Assembly: GCF_000331285.1 (NCBI RefSeq) | Contig: NZ_ANFX01000014.1 | Span: forward strand, 1-64,000 | Source of the DNA: Porphyrobacter sp. AAP82 | Lineage (GTDB): Bacteria > Pseudomonadota > Alphaproteobacteria > Sphingomonadales > Sphingomonadaceae | DNA length: 64,000 nt | Direction: 5' to 3' | Part shown: one piece after another, positions 17,703 to 27,176 of the stretch | Layout of the letters: each line of letters begins with the position of its first letter | How positions within the stretch are numbered: position 1 is the first letter of the stretch | Position numbers and translations under genes: made by a program | The notes under the pieces: generated by a model | Databases searched by the model: none | The model's input: only the letters and a program-made list of their open reading frames with translations | What the model was told of the DNA's origin: nothing

Positions 17703-17803
17703 CGGCGCGCGAAGTCCTCGCTCATGCGACCTGAAGGTCGCGTCGCTGCGGGCACGCGTTCGCGCTTGCGGCCCCTGCGGGGCCGATCAGCGCCGAACCC
17801 GCG
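17703..17803 (-). repeat. Dispersed mosaic repeat, copy in inverted orientation
   Basis: On the minus strand GCCCGCAGCGACGCGACCTT, then CAGGTCGCATGAGCGAGGA is identical over 39 bases to 41840-41878. It is flanked by GGCCCCGCAGGGGCCGC, another palindrome. The copy lies directly behind the terminator of the TonB receptor gene. Confidence 0.75.
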
Positions 17804-17830
17804 CTTTCAGGAAGGTTGGGGCTGCTCACG

Positions 17831-17857
17831 AAAAAGGCGGCCCGTTGCGGGGCCGCC
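17831..17857 (-). terminator. Intrinsic terminator reading leftward
   Basis: On the minus strand GGCGGCCC, a short loop and GGGCCGCC are followed by TTTTT. It would end transcripts coming from the acyl-CoA dehydrogenase gene at 18024. Confidence 0.7.
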
Positions 17858-17879
17858 TCTCAGTAGGTCGATCTTCGCG

Positions 17880-18018
17880 CTGATCCGGTCGCGCCAGCGA
17901 CCGCAAGGCCGAACGGCGGCCCGCAGGTGCTCGATCCTCTAAGGATAGAAACGCACCGAGGAAGCATACGCGGAGGCGGCTGCACTTACAAAAACATCCG
18001 CGCAGGCGGGCCCGCCTA
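17880..18018 (+). repeat. Dispersed mosaic repeat, copy B
   Basis: The segment contains GCAAGGCCGAACGGC, GCCCGCAGGTGCTCGATC, GAAACGCACCGAGGA and GCGGAGGCGG in order. The last three blocks match the start of the window (1-60); the first matches 41823-41837. It ends at the acyl-CoA dehydrogenase stop. Confidence 0.7.
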
Positions 18019-18023
18019 CAAAC

Positions 18024-19187
18024 TCACATACCCCTCGCGATCACCATCTTCATCACCTCGTTCGAACCGCCGAAGATGCGGGTGATGCGGCTGTCGCGGT
18101 ACATGCGGGCGATCGGGTAATCGTTGATGAACCCGGCCCCGCCGTGGAATTGCAGGCACTTGTCGACGACCTCGCCCTGAAGCTCGGTCACCCAGTACTT
18201 CGCCATGCAGGCGGTCGCCACGTCGAGCTCACCCTTCAAATGGCGGGCGATGCAATCATTGACGAACACGCGCGCGGCGGTGCTGCGGGCCTTCAAGTCG
18301 GCCATCACGAACTGGGTGTTCTGGAAATCCCAGATCGTCTGGCCGAAAGCCTTGCGGTTCTTGACGTAGTCCATCGTGGTCTCGAGCGCCTTCTCGATCC
18401 CGTTGATCGCGCCCACGGCGATGATCAGGCGTTCCTGCGGCAGCTCGCCCATCAGCTGGTAGAAGCCCTTGCCCTCGACCCCGCCGAGCACGTTTTCGGC
18501 CGGCACGAAGACATTGTCGAAGAACAGCTCGGACGTGTCGGCCGCGTCCATCCCGATCTTGTCGAGCTTGCGCCCGCGCTGGAAGCCATCCGCGCCCTCG
18601 GTCTCGAGCAGCATCAGCGAGATGCCCTTGGCGCGCTCGTTCGGATCGGTCTTGGCGACGACGATGATGAAATCGGCGATCTGGCCGCTCGAGATATAGG
18701 TCTTCGAGCCGCTGATGCGGTAGCCGTTGCCGTCTTTCACCGCGGTGGTGGTGATCGACTGGAGGTCGGACCCCACGCCCGGTTCGGTCATGGCGATCGC
18801 GCTGACGAGGTCGCCGCTGACGAGGCGGGGGAGGTACTTTGCCTTTTGCTCCTCGGTCCCGTGGCGCACCAGGTAGGGCAGGATCACCGTGTTGTGGAGC
18901 GAGGCGGCAAACCCGTCGACCCCGTGCTTGGCCTGCTGGTCGATGACGACAAGGTCATGCCGAAAATCGCCGCCGTGGCCGCCATATTCGCTCGGCACAG
19001 ACACGCCGAGCAGGCCCGCTTCCCCGGCTTCGCGCCAGAATTCGCGTTCGACCTGGCCATCTTCGCGCCACTTCTCGACGCGCTTGGCGGGCGCGTGCTG
19101 CTGGTAGAACTTGCCGACCGCGTCGGCGAAAATGGCGATTTCCTCGTCTTCCATGAAGGCGGGCTGAGGCACGTTGAGAACCGACAT
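18024..19187 (-). CDS. Acyl-CoA dehydrogenase
   Basis: The start at 19187 (MSVLNVPQPAFMED) follows AAGGAGAGAG and gives 387 residues, normal for the family. The signatures ISAIAMTEPGVGSDLQSI (FAD/substrate-binding) and the C-terminal LQFHGGAGFINDYPIARMYR plus IFGGSNEVMK are present. The enzyme performs the first, FAD-dependent step of beta-oxidation or branched-chain acyl degradation in the cytoplasm. A crotonase gene lies 133 bases upstream on the same strand, so the two probably act in one pathway with the divergent thiolase genes. Confidence 0.92.
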   Translation of the reverse strand: MSVLNVPQPAFMEDEEIAIFADAVGKFYQQHAPAKRVEKWREDGQVEREFWREAGEAGLLGVSVPSEYGGHGGDFRHDLVVIDQQAKHGVDGFAASLHNTVILPYLVRHGTEEQKAKYLPRLVSGDLVSAIAMTEPGVGSDLQSITTTAVKDGNGYRISGSKTYISSGQIADFIIVVAKTDPNERAKGISLMLLETEGADGFQRGRKLDKIGMDAADTSELFFDNVFVPAENVLGGVEGKGFYQLMGELPQERLIIAVGAINGIEKALETTMDYVKNRKAFGQTIWDFQNTQFVMADLKARSTAARVFVNDCIARHLKGELDVATACMAKYWVTELQGEVVDKCLQFHGGAGFINDYPIARMYRDSRITRIFGGSNEVMKMVIARGM

Positions 19188-19320
19188 TCTCTCTCTCCTT
19201 GATTGGGTTCCGGGCCGCCCGCTCCTCCGCCCGTCCACCCGGAGCCGATCGGGTAGCATCCGGGTGGAAGGGCGGGGGAGCGGGTGGCACGGCGCGCGGG
19301 ACGCGCCGAAAAATATGTCC

Positions 19321-20094
19321 TTACTTCCCCGTCCAGTTGGGCTTGCGCTTTTCGGCGAAGGCGGCGGCGCCCTCGCGGGCATCGTGGCTGATGAACACCG
19401 GGCCGATCAGCTCGCCCTGCTTGGCGTAGCGGTCTTCCATCGCCCAGCCGCGCGATTGCTTCATCACCGCCTTGGAGACCTTCACGGCAAGCGGGCCATT
19501 GGCCGCGATCCGGGCCGCGAGCGCCTTGGCACCCTCGAGCGCGGAGCCCTCGGTCACCTGGTTGATGAGGCCGATCTGGTAGGCGCGCTCGGTCCCGATG
19601 AAATCGCCGGTGAGGGCCAGTTCCATCGCCACCCGCTCGGGGATCTGGTCGGGCAGCATCATCACGCCGCCGGCGGCCGCAACAAGCCCGCGCTTGGCTT
19701 CGGGGATACCGAACTTGGCATCCTTGTGCGCGACAACGAGGTCGCACGCGATCATCAGCTCAAGGCCGCCAGCCAGTGCATAGCCTTCCACCGCCGCGAT
19801 CAGCGGCTTGGCGGGCGGGGCCTGCACCACGCCGCCGAACCCGCGGCCCGGGACGCTCGGCGATTCGCCGCGCAGGAAGCCCTTCAGGTCCATGCCCGAA
19901 CAGAAGGTGCCCCCCGCACCCGTCAGGATGCCGACGCGCAGTTCATCTTCGGCATCGAGGCGGTCCATCGCCGCCGCGATCGCCTCGGAAGCGGCCTTGG
20001 TCATGGCGTTCTTGGCTTCGGGGCGGTTGATGGTGACGATGAGGACGCCATCCTCGACTTCGGTCAGCACTTCGGGTGCGGCGGTATCGCTCAC
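19321..20094 (-). CDS. Crotonase-family enoyl-CoA hydratase
   Basis: A GTG start gives 257 residues. The crotonase fold is shown by VLIVTINRPEAKNAM, the oxyanion-hole region GTFCSGMDLKGF and VEGYALAGGLELMIACDLVV. The Glu of GGLEL and the Glu of FGIPEAKRGL sit where the two catalytic glutamates are expected. It likely hydrates enoyl-CoA esters after the acyl-CoA dehydrogenase step; isomerase activity is an alternative within the same family. It is divergent from the thiolase gene across a 131-base gap with a 12-bp palindrome. Confidence 0.9.
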   Translation of the reverse strand: MSDTAAPEVLTEVEDGVLIVTINRPEAKNAMTKAASEAIAAAMDRLDAEDELRVGILTGAGGTFCSGMDLKGFLRGESPSVPGRGFGGVVQAPPAKPLIAAVEGYALAGGLELMIACDLVVAHKDAKFGIPEAKRGLVAAAGGVMMLPDQIPERVAMELALTGDFIGTERAYQIGLINQVTEGSALEGAKALAARIAANGPLAVKVSKAVMKQSRGWAMEDRYAKQGELIGPVFISHDAREGAAAFAEKRKPNWTGK

Positions 20095-20136
20095 GGCTAG
20101 GGGTCCTCTCTCTTTGGCCTATCGAATTTGGCGTTA

Positions 20137-20148
20137 CGTTTCGAAACG
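20137..20148. promoter_or_regulatory. 12-bp palindrome between crotonase and thiolase genes
   Basis: CGTTTCGAAACG is a perfect inverted repeat placed in the divergent promoter region, 43 bases from the crotonase start and 78 bases from the thiolase start. The size and position suit a TetR- or GntR-type repressor of fatty-acid or acyl-CoA genes. No regulator gene is adjacent, so the assignment is open. Confidence 0.4.
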
Positions 20149-20225
20149 CAATCCTTGTGCCTTTGGTGCAGCCGGTTTACGGACGCGTCAACCGCAATTT
20201 CGCTATAAGTGGAGAGGATCACCCC

Positions 20226-21494
20226 ATGGCCGAAGCATACATCATCGACGCAGTGCGCACGCCCCGCGGGATCGGCAAGCAGGGCAAGGGCGCGCTGGCC
20301 GCGTGCCACCCGCAGCATCTTGCCGCCACCGTCTTGAAGGCGATCAAGGACCGCAACAATCTCGACACCGCCACGGTCGATGACGTGATCTGGTCGGTCA
20401 GCACGCAGGACGGGATGCAGGCGGGCGACATGGGCCGCATGGCCGCGCTCGATGCGGGCTTCGATATCACCTCGTCCGGCACCACGCTCGACCGCTTCTG
20501 CGGTGGCGGGATCACCAGCGTCGCGCTCGCCTCGGCGCAGGTGATGAGCGGGATGGAAGACTGCGTCATCGCCGGGGGCACCGAGATGATGAGCCTCACC
20601 GCCGCCATGGCCCAAGAGAAGATGCGCGCCGGGATCAAGCCGCCGATGATGGGCAGCTACAACGAGCGGCTCCAGAAGGTGCACCCGCAGTCGCATCAGG
20701 GCATCTGCGGCGATGCGATCGCCTCGCAGGAAGGGTTCACCCGCGAGGAGCTCGACGAGGTTGGCTACCGCTCGCAAGTCCGTGCCGCCGAGGCGATGGC
20801 CGAGGGCCGCTTCGCCAGGTCGGTTGTGCCGGTGGTGGCCGATGACGGCACCGTGCTGCTCGACCGTGATGAATATGCCCGTCCGCAGACCACCCGCGAG
20901 GATCTGGCGAAGCTGGAACCGGCCTTCCCCAAGATCGCCGACGTGCCGCTCGACGCCGAGGGCACGACCTTCCGCAAGCTGATCAACGCCAAGTACCCCG
21001 ATCTGGAGATCAAGCACTTCCACCATGCGGGCAACAGCTCGGGTGTGGTCGATGGCGCCGCGGCGGTGCTGATCACCTCGAAGGACTATGCGCAGAAGCA
21101 CGGGTTGAAGCCCCGTGCGCGCATCGTCGCCACGGCGAACATGGGCGATGATCCGACGCTGATGCTCAACGCGCCGGTTCCGGCCGCCAAGAAGGTGCTG
21201 GCCAAGGCCGGCCTCTCCAAGGACGATATCGACCTCTACGAGATCAACGAGGCCTTCGCCGTGGTCGCCGCCAAGTTCGTGCGCGATCTTGAGCTTGATT
21301 GGGACAAGGTCAACGTCAACGGCGGCTCGATCGCGCTCGGCCACCCCATCGGCGCGACCGGCTCGATCCTGATCGGCACCGTGGTGGACGAACTGGAGCG
21401 GCGCGGCGGTCGCTATGGCCTCGTCACCATGTGCGCGGCGGGCGGCATGGCCCCGGCGATCATCGTCGAGCGTGTCGACGGCTTCGTCGACTGA
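20226..21494 (+). CDS. Acetyl-CoA C-acyltransferase (thiolase)
   Basis: The ATG at 20226 follows GGAGAGG and gives 422 residues. Thiolase active-site elements are all visible: [14 protein letters not shown] with the acyl-accepting Cys near residue 88, [16 protein letters not shown] with the catalytic His, and the C-terminal [11 protein letters not shown] with the second Cys. The enzyme cleaves 3-ketoacyl-CoA in beta-oxidation or condenses acetyl-CoA. It is followed 19 bases later by a second, divergent thiolase-type gene. Confidence 0.93.
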   Translation: MAEAYIIDAVRTPRGIGKQGKGALAACHPQHLAATVLKAIKDRNNLDTATVDDVIWSVSTQDGMQAGDMGRMAALDAGFDITSSGTTLDRFCGGGITSVALASAQVMSGMEDCVIAGGTEMMSLTAAMAQEKMRAGIKPPMMGSYNERLQKVHPQSHQGICGDAIASQEGFTREELDEVGYRSQVRAAEAMAEGRFARSVVPVVADDGTVLLDRDEYARPQTTREDLAKLEPAFPKIADVPLDAEGTTFRKLINAKYPDLEIKHFHHAGNSSGVVDGAAAVLITSKDYAQKHGLKPRARIVATANMGDDPTLMLNAPVPAAKKVLAKAGLSKDDIDLYEINEAFAVVAAKFVRDLELDWDKVNVNGGSIALGHPIGATGSILIGTVVDELERRGGRYGLVTMCAAGGMAPAIIVERVDGFVD

Positions 21495-21513
21495 CCCGGC
21501 AGGGCGCGGCCAC

Positions 21514-23040
21514 ATGATCGCTGACACCACGCCCGTCATCATCGGGGTCGGGCAATATTCAGAACGCGTCGGCCAGCCCGGCTACGAGGCCCTGTCCTAC
21601 ATGGACCTCGCCGGGCGGGCGCTGGGGGCGGCGATTGCGGACAGCGGGGCGGGTGGCGGTGTGGCGGGTGCCATCGACACCCTCGCCGCGATCCGCGCCT
21701 TCGAGATGTCGCGGCCCGACAGGAAGCCGCCGTTCGGCGCGGCCAGCAATGTCCCGCGCGCGATTGCCAAGCGGGTGGGGGCTGATCCGAAACGCGCGAT
21801 CCTCACCACAACCGGCGGGCAGACCAACCAGCAGCTGGTAGGCGAATTCGCGAGCGCCATCGCGGCGGGCGAGAGCCGCTGTGCCGTGATCGTCGGTTCC
21901 GAGGCGATCTCGACCGTGCTGGCGCTCAGCGCGAAGGGTGAGATCCCCGACTGGTCGGAGGAAATCGAGGGCGACCTCGAGGATCAGGGTTTCGGGGTCG
22001 AGGAACTGATGGAGCCCACGCTGTTCATGCACGGCGCGAGCGGGGCGATCCCGCTCTATGCGCTGGCCGAGAACGCGCGGCGCGCGAGGCTGGGTTTGGG
22101 GCTGGAGGAGTACCGCCGCGAAATCGGCAAGCTGTTCGCGCCCTTCACCCGAGTGGCCGCCGCCAACCCGCACTCCGCCGCACCCGTGGAGCGCAGTGCC
22201 GAGGAACTCGCCACCGTCACCGACCGCAACCGGATCGTGGCGGAGCCCTATCCGCGCATGACCGTGGCGCGCGATCAGGTGAACCAGGCCGCCGCGATCA
22301 TCGTCGCTTCGGCGGGCCTCGCGCGCGAATTGGGGGTGCCTCGGGACAGGTGGGTGCATATCCATGCCGTCACCGCCGCGACCGAACTGAAGCTCTCGCA
22401 GCGGCCTGACCTTGCGGGCAACCCGGCCAGCCTCGCGAGCGTCGACGCGGCGCTGGGGCGGGCAGGGAAAGGGATCGGCGAGATCGCCTATCTCGATTTC
22501 TATTCCTGCTTCGCGATCCCCGTCTTCAACCAGTGCGACCACTTCGGACTGAGCGCGGACGACCCGCGCGGGCTGACCCTGACCGGCGGCCTGCCGTTCT
22601 TCGGCGGGGCGGGGAACAACTATTCGGCCCACGCCATCGCCGAAGCGGTGCAGCGCGTGCGCCGGGATCGCGGCAGCTTCGCGCTGGTCGGCGCAAACGG
22701 CGGCTGGATGAGCAAATATGCGACCGGCATCTACTCCACCGAACCTGCCGACTGGTCAGGCATTGACCGCTTTGCGGTGCTCCCCAAGGCGACCGACAAG
22801 GTGCCGGTGGCGAAGGGTCCGGTGGAGTGCGCGGTGGTTGAAACCTACACCATCAACCGCGGCCCCAAGGGGGCCGAGGCGATCTTCATCGGCCGCTCGG
22901 ACGCGGGCGAGCGGGTGGTGGGCAATGCCGATCTGTCGGACCCCGCCACGGCCGAGGCCTTCGAAAGCGGCGAGCCTTTCGGCAAGCGTCTGCGGCTGAC
23001 GCAGGACGAGCGCGGGCGGACGCTCGGACAGGTGGTCTAG
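21514..23040 (+). CDS. Thiolase-like protein (TLP1 type)
   Basis: This 508-residue protein shares the thiolase start (TPVIIGVGQYSERVG) and general fold. At the position of the usual nucleophilic Cys it has TTTGGQTNQQLV instead. It also carries an additional C-terminal domain (ECAVVETYTINRGPKGAEAI onward) of the TLP1 group. Such proteins are annotated as acetyl-CoA acetyltransferases, but their reaction is uncertain without the Cys. The position behind a canonical thiolase and opposite acyl-CoA dehydrogenase/crotonase genes suggests a role in acyl-CoA breakdown. Confidence 0.82.
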   Translation: MIADTTPVIIGVGQYSERVGQPGYEALSYMDLAGRALGAAIADSGAGGGVAGAIDTLAAIRAFEMSRPDRKPPFGAASNVPRAIAKRVGADPKRAILTTTGGQTNQQLVGEFASAIAAGESRCAVIVGSEAISTVLALSAKGEIPDWSEEIEGDLEDQGFGVEELMEPTLFMHGASGAIPLYALAENARRARLGLGLEEYRREIGKLFAPFTRVAAANPHSAAPVERSAEELATVTDRNRIVAEPYPRMTVARDQVNQAAAIIVASAGLARELGVPRDRWVHIHAVTAATELKLSQRPDLAGNPASLASVDAALGRAGKGIGEIAYLDFYSCFAIPVFNQCDHFGLSADDPRGLTLTGGLPFFGGAGNNYSAHAIAEAVQRVRRDRGSFALVGANGGWMSKYATGIYSTEPADWSGIDRFAVLPKATDKVPVAKGPVECAVVETYTINRGPKGAEAIFIGRSDAGERVVGNADLSDPATAEAFESGEPFGKRLRLTQDERGRTLGQVV

Positions 23041-23080
23041 TCCCCGCTCGCGCTTGCGCGAATCGGCCTTTTGCGGTAGG

Positions 23081-23098
23081 TAGTTTCAATTGAAACTA
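23081..23098. promoter_or_regulatory. Perfect 18-bp palindrome upstream of hppD
   Basis: TAGTTTCAATTGAAACTA is a perfect inverted repeat, 25 bases before the hppD start, in an otherwise GC-rich gap. Its form fits a MarR-type dimer site. Regulation of tyrosine/homogentisate genes by MarR-type regulators is known in proteobacteria. The regulator is not in the window. Confidence 0.65.
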
Positions 23099-23123
23099 TA
23101 TTGCCGGCCCGAAGGGATGACCG

Positions 23124-24239
23124 ATGAGCGCACCTGCTACCGACCTCTTCGACAACCCCGGCGGCCTCGACGGGTTCGAATTCGTCGAGTTCTGCGCGCC
23201 TCAGAAGGGCGTGCTCGAGCCGGTGTTTGCGGCGATGGGCTTCACCCGTGTCGCACAGCATCGCTCGAAGGACGTGCACCTCTGGCGGCAGGGCGGCATC
23301 AACCTCATCGCCAATTACGAGCCCAAAAGCGCCGCGTGGTATTTCGCCCGCGAGCACGGCCCCTCGGCCTGCGGCATGGCCTTCCGCGTGCGCGATGCGG
23401 CGGCGGCCTATGACCACCTCATCGCCAAGGGGGCCGAGCCGGTCGCGGTGCAGACCGGCGTGATGGAGCTGCGCATCCCCGCGATCCGCGGCATCGGCGG
23501 CGCGATCCTCTATCTGGTCGACCGCTACGAGGGCGCCGAGGGAGGCAACGGCCTCACCATCTATGACATCGACTTCGAGTACCTGCCGGGCGTCGACAAG
23601 CACCCCGAGGGCGCGGGCTTTCACACCATCGATCATCTCACCCACAACGTCTATGGCGGGCGGATGAAGTACTGGGCCGACTACTACGAGACCCTGTTCA
23701 ATTTCCGCGAAATCCGCTTCTTCGACATCAAGGGCGAATACACCGGCCTAACCAGCAAGGCGCTCACCGCGCCCGACGGCAAGATCCGCATCCCGCTCAA
23801 TGAGGAAGGGGAAGGCGGCAAGGGCCAGATCGAGGAGTTCCTGCGCGCCTTCAACGGCGAGGGCATCCAGCACATCGCGCTGATCTGCGAAGATTTGCCC
23901 GCCTGCTGGGACCGCCTCCAGAAGCTCGGCGTCCCCTTCATGACCGCCCCGCCCGCGACCTATTACGAGATGCTCGAAGGGCGCCTCCCCGGCCACGGCG
24001 AGGATGTGGACGCGCTCAAGATGCGCGGCATCCTGCTCGATGGCACCACGCAAGGCGGCCAGCCCCGCCTCCTCCTGCAAATCTTCGCGCAGGCGCAGGT
24101 CGGCCCCGTTTTCTTCGAATTCATCCAGAGGAAGGGCGACGAAGGCTTCGGCGAGGGCAATTTCAAGGCCCTGTTCGAAAGCATGGAGCGCGACCAGATC
24201 ATCCGCGGCGTGCTCAATGTCGAGGAGCCGGCCCAATGA
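23124..24239 (+). CDS. hppD: 4-hydroxyphenylpyruvate dioxygenase
   Basis: The 371-residue protein has two vicinal-oxygen-chelate halves. The iron ligands can be placed: His in [10 protein letters not shown], His in [11 protein letters not shown], and Glu in [18 protein letters not shown]. The latter C-terminal helix ([13 protein letters not shown]) closes the active site in this family. The enzyme converts 4-hydroxyphenylpyruvate to homogentisate in tyrosine breakdown. It overlaps the next gene by four bases (ATGA), so they are translated together. Confidence 0.96.
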   Translation: MSAPATDLFDNPGGLDGFEFVEFCAPQKGVLEPVFAAMGFTRVAQHRSKDVHLWRQGGINLIANYEPKSAAWYFAREHGPSACGMAFRVRDAAAAYDHLIAKGAEPVAVQTGVMELRIPAIRGIGGAILYLVDRYEGAEGGNGLTIYDIDFEYLPGVDKHPEGAGFHTIDHLTHNVYGGRMKYWADYYETLFNFREIRFFDIKGEYTGLTSKALTAPDGKIRIPLNEEGEGGKGQIEEFLRAFNGEGIQHIALICEDLPACWDRLQKLGVPFMTAPPATYYEMLEGRLPGHGEDVDALKMRGILLDGTTQGGQPRLLLQIFAQAQVGPVFFEFIQRKGDEGFGEGNFKALFESMERDQIIRGVLNVEEPAQ

Positions 24240-24811
24240 CGCACCCCGTAGCCCACCCCGTTCAGCTTGGGGGCATCCACCACGCCGCCTACCGCTGCAA
24301 GGACGCCAAGGAGACGGTGGAGTGGTACGCCCGCGTGCTGGGCATGACCTACACCACCGCCTTTGCCGAGGATCACGTGCCCTCGACCGGCGAATATGAT
24401 CCCTACATGCACATCTTCCTCGATGCGGGGAACGGCAACATCCTCGCCTTCTTCGAGCTGCCGGGCCAGCCCGAGATGGGCAAGGACCCGAACACGCCCG
24501 CCTGGGTGCAGCATCTGGCGCTCAAGGTGCCCTCGGAGGAAGCGCTGCTGGCGGCCAAAGCGCATATCGTTGGTTTGGGGGTCGACGTGCTCGGCCCGAC
24601 GCATCACGGCATCTTCAAGTCGATCTACTTCTTCGATCCCAATGGCCACCGGGTGGAACTTGCCGCCGATATCGGGACGGCGGAGCAATACGAAGAACTC
24701 GCCCGCGTCGCCCCGGCGATGCTGGAGGAGTGGTCGCAGACCAAGACCGCGCCGCGCCACGCGGATTGGCTCCACGAGATTGCCCGAGCGGAACACGCGC
24801 CGAAGGCGTGA
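24236..24811 (+). CDS. VOC-family (glyoxalase-type) protein
   Basis: The 191-residue product has paired VOC modules: [19 protein letters not shown] in the first half and [14 protein letters not shown] with [15 protein letters not shown] in the second. Metal ligands H and E of the fold are recognisable (IHHA, HIFLD, QHLAL, RVELA). It is fused to hppD by a stop/start overlap, so a role in tyrosine or aromatic catabolism is likely, but the reaction is unknown. Ring-cleavage dioxygenase and glyoxalase activities are both possible in the superfamily. Confidence 0.8.
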   Translation: MTHPVAHPVQLGGIHHAAYRCKDAKETVEWYARVLGMTYTTAFAEDHVPSTGEYDPYMHIFLDAGNGNILAFFELPGQPEMGKDPNTPAWVQHLALKVPSEEALLAAKAHIVGLGVDVLGPTHHGIFKSIYFFDPNGHRVELAADIGTAEQYEELARVAPAMLEEWSQTKTAPRHADWLHEIARAEHAPKA

Positions 24812-24892
24812 GCTTCGACATTTGATCTGACGCAAAGCGCAGCAGCGCCGTCTCCCCCACCTTGGCACCGTCCAAAAGGGGGAGTTACGCCC

Positions 24893-26113
24893 ATGCGCAT
24901 TCTGTTCGTCCACCCCAACTACCGCTCGGGCGGGGCCGAAATTGCCGGGACTTGGCCTCCCGCATGGGTCGCCTATCTCACCGGCCCCCTGAAGCGCGCC
25001 GGGTTCGACGACATCACCTTCATCGACGCGATGACCGAGGGGCTGTCGGACGACGCGCTGCGCCAGCGCATGACCGCGCTCCAGCCCGATGTGGTCGGCA
25101 CCACCGCCATCACCCCCTCGATCTACGCGGCCGAGCGGGTGCTGGAGATCGCCGCGCTCCACGTGCCGCAGGCGGTGCGGGTGCTGGGGGGGATCCATGC
25201 GACCTTCATGTATGCGCAGGTGCTCGCCGAGGCTCCGCATATCGACGTCATCGTGCGCGGCGAGGGCGAGGAGATTGCGGTCGCGCTGTTCACCGCCATA
25301 TCCGAGGGCCGCTGGCCCCAGGACGCGCGCGCCATCACCCGCGTCACCGATATCTACCGCGACAAGGAATTGCTGCCCTTCTACCGCAAGGCCGGCCTCG
25401 TCCATGTCAGCCTGGGCACCGAAGCTGCCGCGCAGATGAAGCTCGACCGGTTCAACAAGGAAACCAAGGTCGAGGAGAACAAGCAGGCGATCAAGCTGCT
25501 GCGCGATGCCGACATTTTCGTCGAGGCGCAGTTCATCGTCGGGCTGGACAACGAGACTCCCGAGACGCTCGAGGACACCTTCCAGATGGCGTGGGACTGG
25601 CAGCCCGATCTCGCCAACTGGGCGATGTATACGCCCTGGCCCTACACCCCGCTGTTCGAGACGCTGAAGGAGCAGGTCGAGGTCCACGATTTCAGCAAAT
25701 ACAATTTCGTCACCCCGATCATGAAGCCTGCCGCGATGGAGCGCGGGGAGCTGCTCGACGGGGTGATGAAGAACTACCGCCGGTTCTACATGCGAAAGGC
25801 GCTGTTCCACTATCCATGGCGCGGAACGGGGTTCCGGCGGCGCTATCTGCTCGGGTGCCTGTGGGCCTTCCTGCGCGCCGGGTTCAAGCGGACCTTCTAC
25901 GACCTCGGCAAGGCGGGCTATTGGGGCCCGCAGACCAAGACACAGCTCGATTGGCATTTCGACGAAAGCCGCCTCGCGGCTGCCGATGCTGCGACGGACT
26001 GGCAAACCAATGCCGGCAAGGCCGCGCAGGCGGCCGAGCGCCGCGAGGCGGTGCGCGCGCAGATGAAAGAGCGCGGTGAAAGCCGCAAACGGGACCGGAT
26101 CGATGTCGAGTGA
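24893..26113 (+). CDS. bchE: BchE-like protein lacking the radical-SAM cluster segment
   Basis: The N-terminal 145 residues match the B12-binding half of Mg-protoporphyrin monomethyl ester anaerobic cyclase ([50 protein letters not shown]). Residues 148-406 match its C-terminal half ([66 protein letters not shown]). The join is at about base 25334. The family's central segment with the CxxxCxxC iron-sulfur motif is absent: the protein is about 150 residues short of the family and has one cysteine in total. The frame stays open, so the deletion is in frame. It cannot perform radical-SAM chemistry alone. bchJ follows, overlapping by 11 bases. Confidence 0.85.
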   Translation: MRILFVHPNYRSGGAEIAGTWPPAWVAYLTGPLKRAGFDDITFIDAMTEGLSDDALRQRMTALQPDVVGTTAITPSIYAAERVLEIAALHVPQAVRVLGGIHATFMYAQVLAEAPHIDVIVRGEGEEIAVALFTAISEGRWPQDARAITRVTDIYRDKELLPFYRKAGLVHVSLGTEAAAQMKLDRFNKETKVEENKQAIKLLRDADIFVEAQFIVGLDNETPETLEDTFQMAWDWQPDLANWAMYTPWPYTPLFETLKEQVEVHDFSKYNFVTPIMKPAAMERGELLDGVMKNYRRFYMRKALFHYPWRGTGFRRRYLLGCLWAFLRAGFKRTFYDLGKAGYWGPQTKTQLDWHFDESRLAAADAATDWQTNAGKAAQAAERREAVRAQMKERGESRKRDRIDVE

Positions 26114-26708
26114 GGCGCGCCTCCTCCCGCGCCGCCGGGCCGAAGCCATGATCGGGCCCAACGCGGTGCTCAAGGCGTTAGAGGTGATGGAGGAGCGGCT
26201 GGGTCATGCCGAAACCGCCGCGATCCTCGCCGATGCGCAGATCGCGCGCCTGCCGAGCGGCGCGCACATGATCCCCGAGATCGAGGCCCTGCGGCTCCAT
26301 CGTCGGCTGGCGCTGCACGATCCGATCGGGGCGTGGGGAATCGCCGAGGAAGCGGGCGCGCGCACGGCGGATTACATCATCGCCCACCGCATCCCCCGCG
26401 CGGCGGGATGGCTGCTGCGCCGCCTGCCCGCGCGTCTGGCCGCGCCGCTGCTGATGGCCGCGATCAGGAAGCATGCCTGGACCTTCATCGGCGGGGGCGC
26501 CTTCACGCCGGCCGACGCATGGCACTTCGCCATCGACCGGGCCGCCGCCGGGGACAGGCTACCGCCGCCCGAAAGCCTGTTTCACTGGTATGCGGCGGTG
26601 TTCACGCGGCTCTACCGCGTGCTCGTCGCCCCCGATTGCATCTGCCGGATGATCGAGCCGGACGTTCCGTGCGACACGGCGCGCAGCTACGCCATCACCC
26701 GAAGCTGA
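26103..26708 (+). CDS. bchJ: Bacteriochlorophyll biosynthesis protein BchJ
   Basis: The 201-residue product shows the BchJ/V4R pattern: [20 protein letters not shown] near the N terminus, a [15 protein letters not shown] block and [20 protein letters not shown]. The C-terminal vinyl-4-reductase (V4R) domain holds [10 protein letters not shown] and a Cys pair ([18 protein letters not shown]). BchJ was linked to 8-vinyl reduction or intermediate handling in bacteriochlorophyll synthesis. The ATG at 26103 overlaps the bchE-like stop; ATG 26148 is an alternative. bchE-bchJ adjacency is known from purple bacteria. Confidence 0.85.
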   Translation: MSSEARLLPRRRAEAMIGPNAVLKALEVMEERLGHAETAAILADAQIARLPSGAHMIPEIEALRLHRRLALHDPIGAWGIAEEAGARTADYIIAHRIPRAAGWLLRRLPARLAAPLLMAAIRKHAWTFIGGGAFTPADAWHFAIDRAAAGDRLPPPESLFHWYAAVFTRLYRVLVAPDCICRMIEPDVPCDTARSYAITRS

Positions 26709-26727
26709 GCCCCGGACCGATGGCCGG

Positions 26728-27042
26728 TCATTGCGGCGGCATGTCGCGGTTGCTGCGCCGCCGCTTCTGTTCGGCCTTCTGCCGTTCGCGCAGGTATTCC
26801 GCCATCTCGACCACCTTGGCGCGCGCCAGCACCCAACACATGGCGATGATGGCCCAGCCAATCAGGCCGATGAGGAACAGGATGATCGCAAAAGCGAAAT
26901 CGTCGCTCTCGCCGTTCTTTTCGGCATAGCCGGCAAACCACACGATCAACGCCCCGAGCAGAGCGAACCATGCGACGAGTTGCACCCATCCGGCAAATCC
27001 GCGCGGCACGATTACGAAATCGAGCGGACCTCGCCGGTACAT
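26728..27042 (-). CDS. Small hypothetical membrane protein (104 aa)
   Basis: The start MYRRGPLDFVIVPRG at 27042 is preferred; a TTG at 27069 would add nine residues. Two membrane helices are clear (WVQLVAWFALLGALIVWF and FAIILFLIGLIGWAIIAMCWV). A charged cytoplasmic tail (RERQKAEQKRRRSNRD) follows. Its function is unknown. It converges with bchJ, the stops being 19 bases apart, and is not obviously linked to pigment synthesis. Confidence 0.65.
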   Translation of the reverse strand: MYRRGPLDFVIVPRGFAGWVQLVAWFALLGALIVWFAGYAEKNGESDDFAFAIILFLIGLIGWAIIAMCWVLARAKVVEMAEYLRERQKAEQKRRRSNRDMPPQ

Positions 27043-27176
27043 GACGAAGGGCCTGCCCCTGTCACGCAACTATCTCTCCTGTGACCTTATCCTCTCTTTC
27101 TACCATAAGCCTGCAGAAGGCAATATATCCATACGTGTAGCCGATGCCGAGAAGGGGATTTCAACAATCTTATCAG

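Larger units (their letters stand above)
17606..18023. other. Gap between the TonB receptor and acyl-CoA dehydrogenase
   Basis: The 418-base gap contains a strong plus-strand terminator, two mosaic repeat copies in opposite orientation, and a minus-strand terminator between them. No gene is seen. The repeats account for nearly all of it. Confidence 0.7.

Noticed and set aside
14555..17755. 1066-codon minus-strand frame
   Set aside because: It is antisense to the second TonB receptor, whose signal peptide, TonB box and barrel are unmistakable. The composition is the usual GC-skew shadow.
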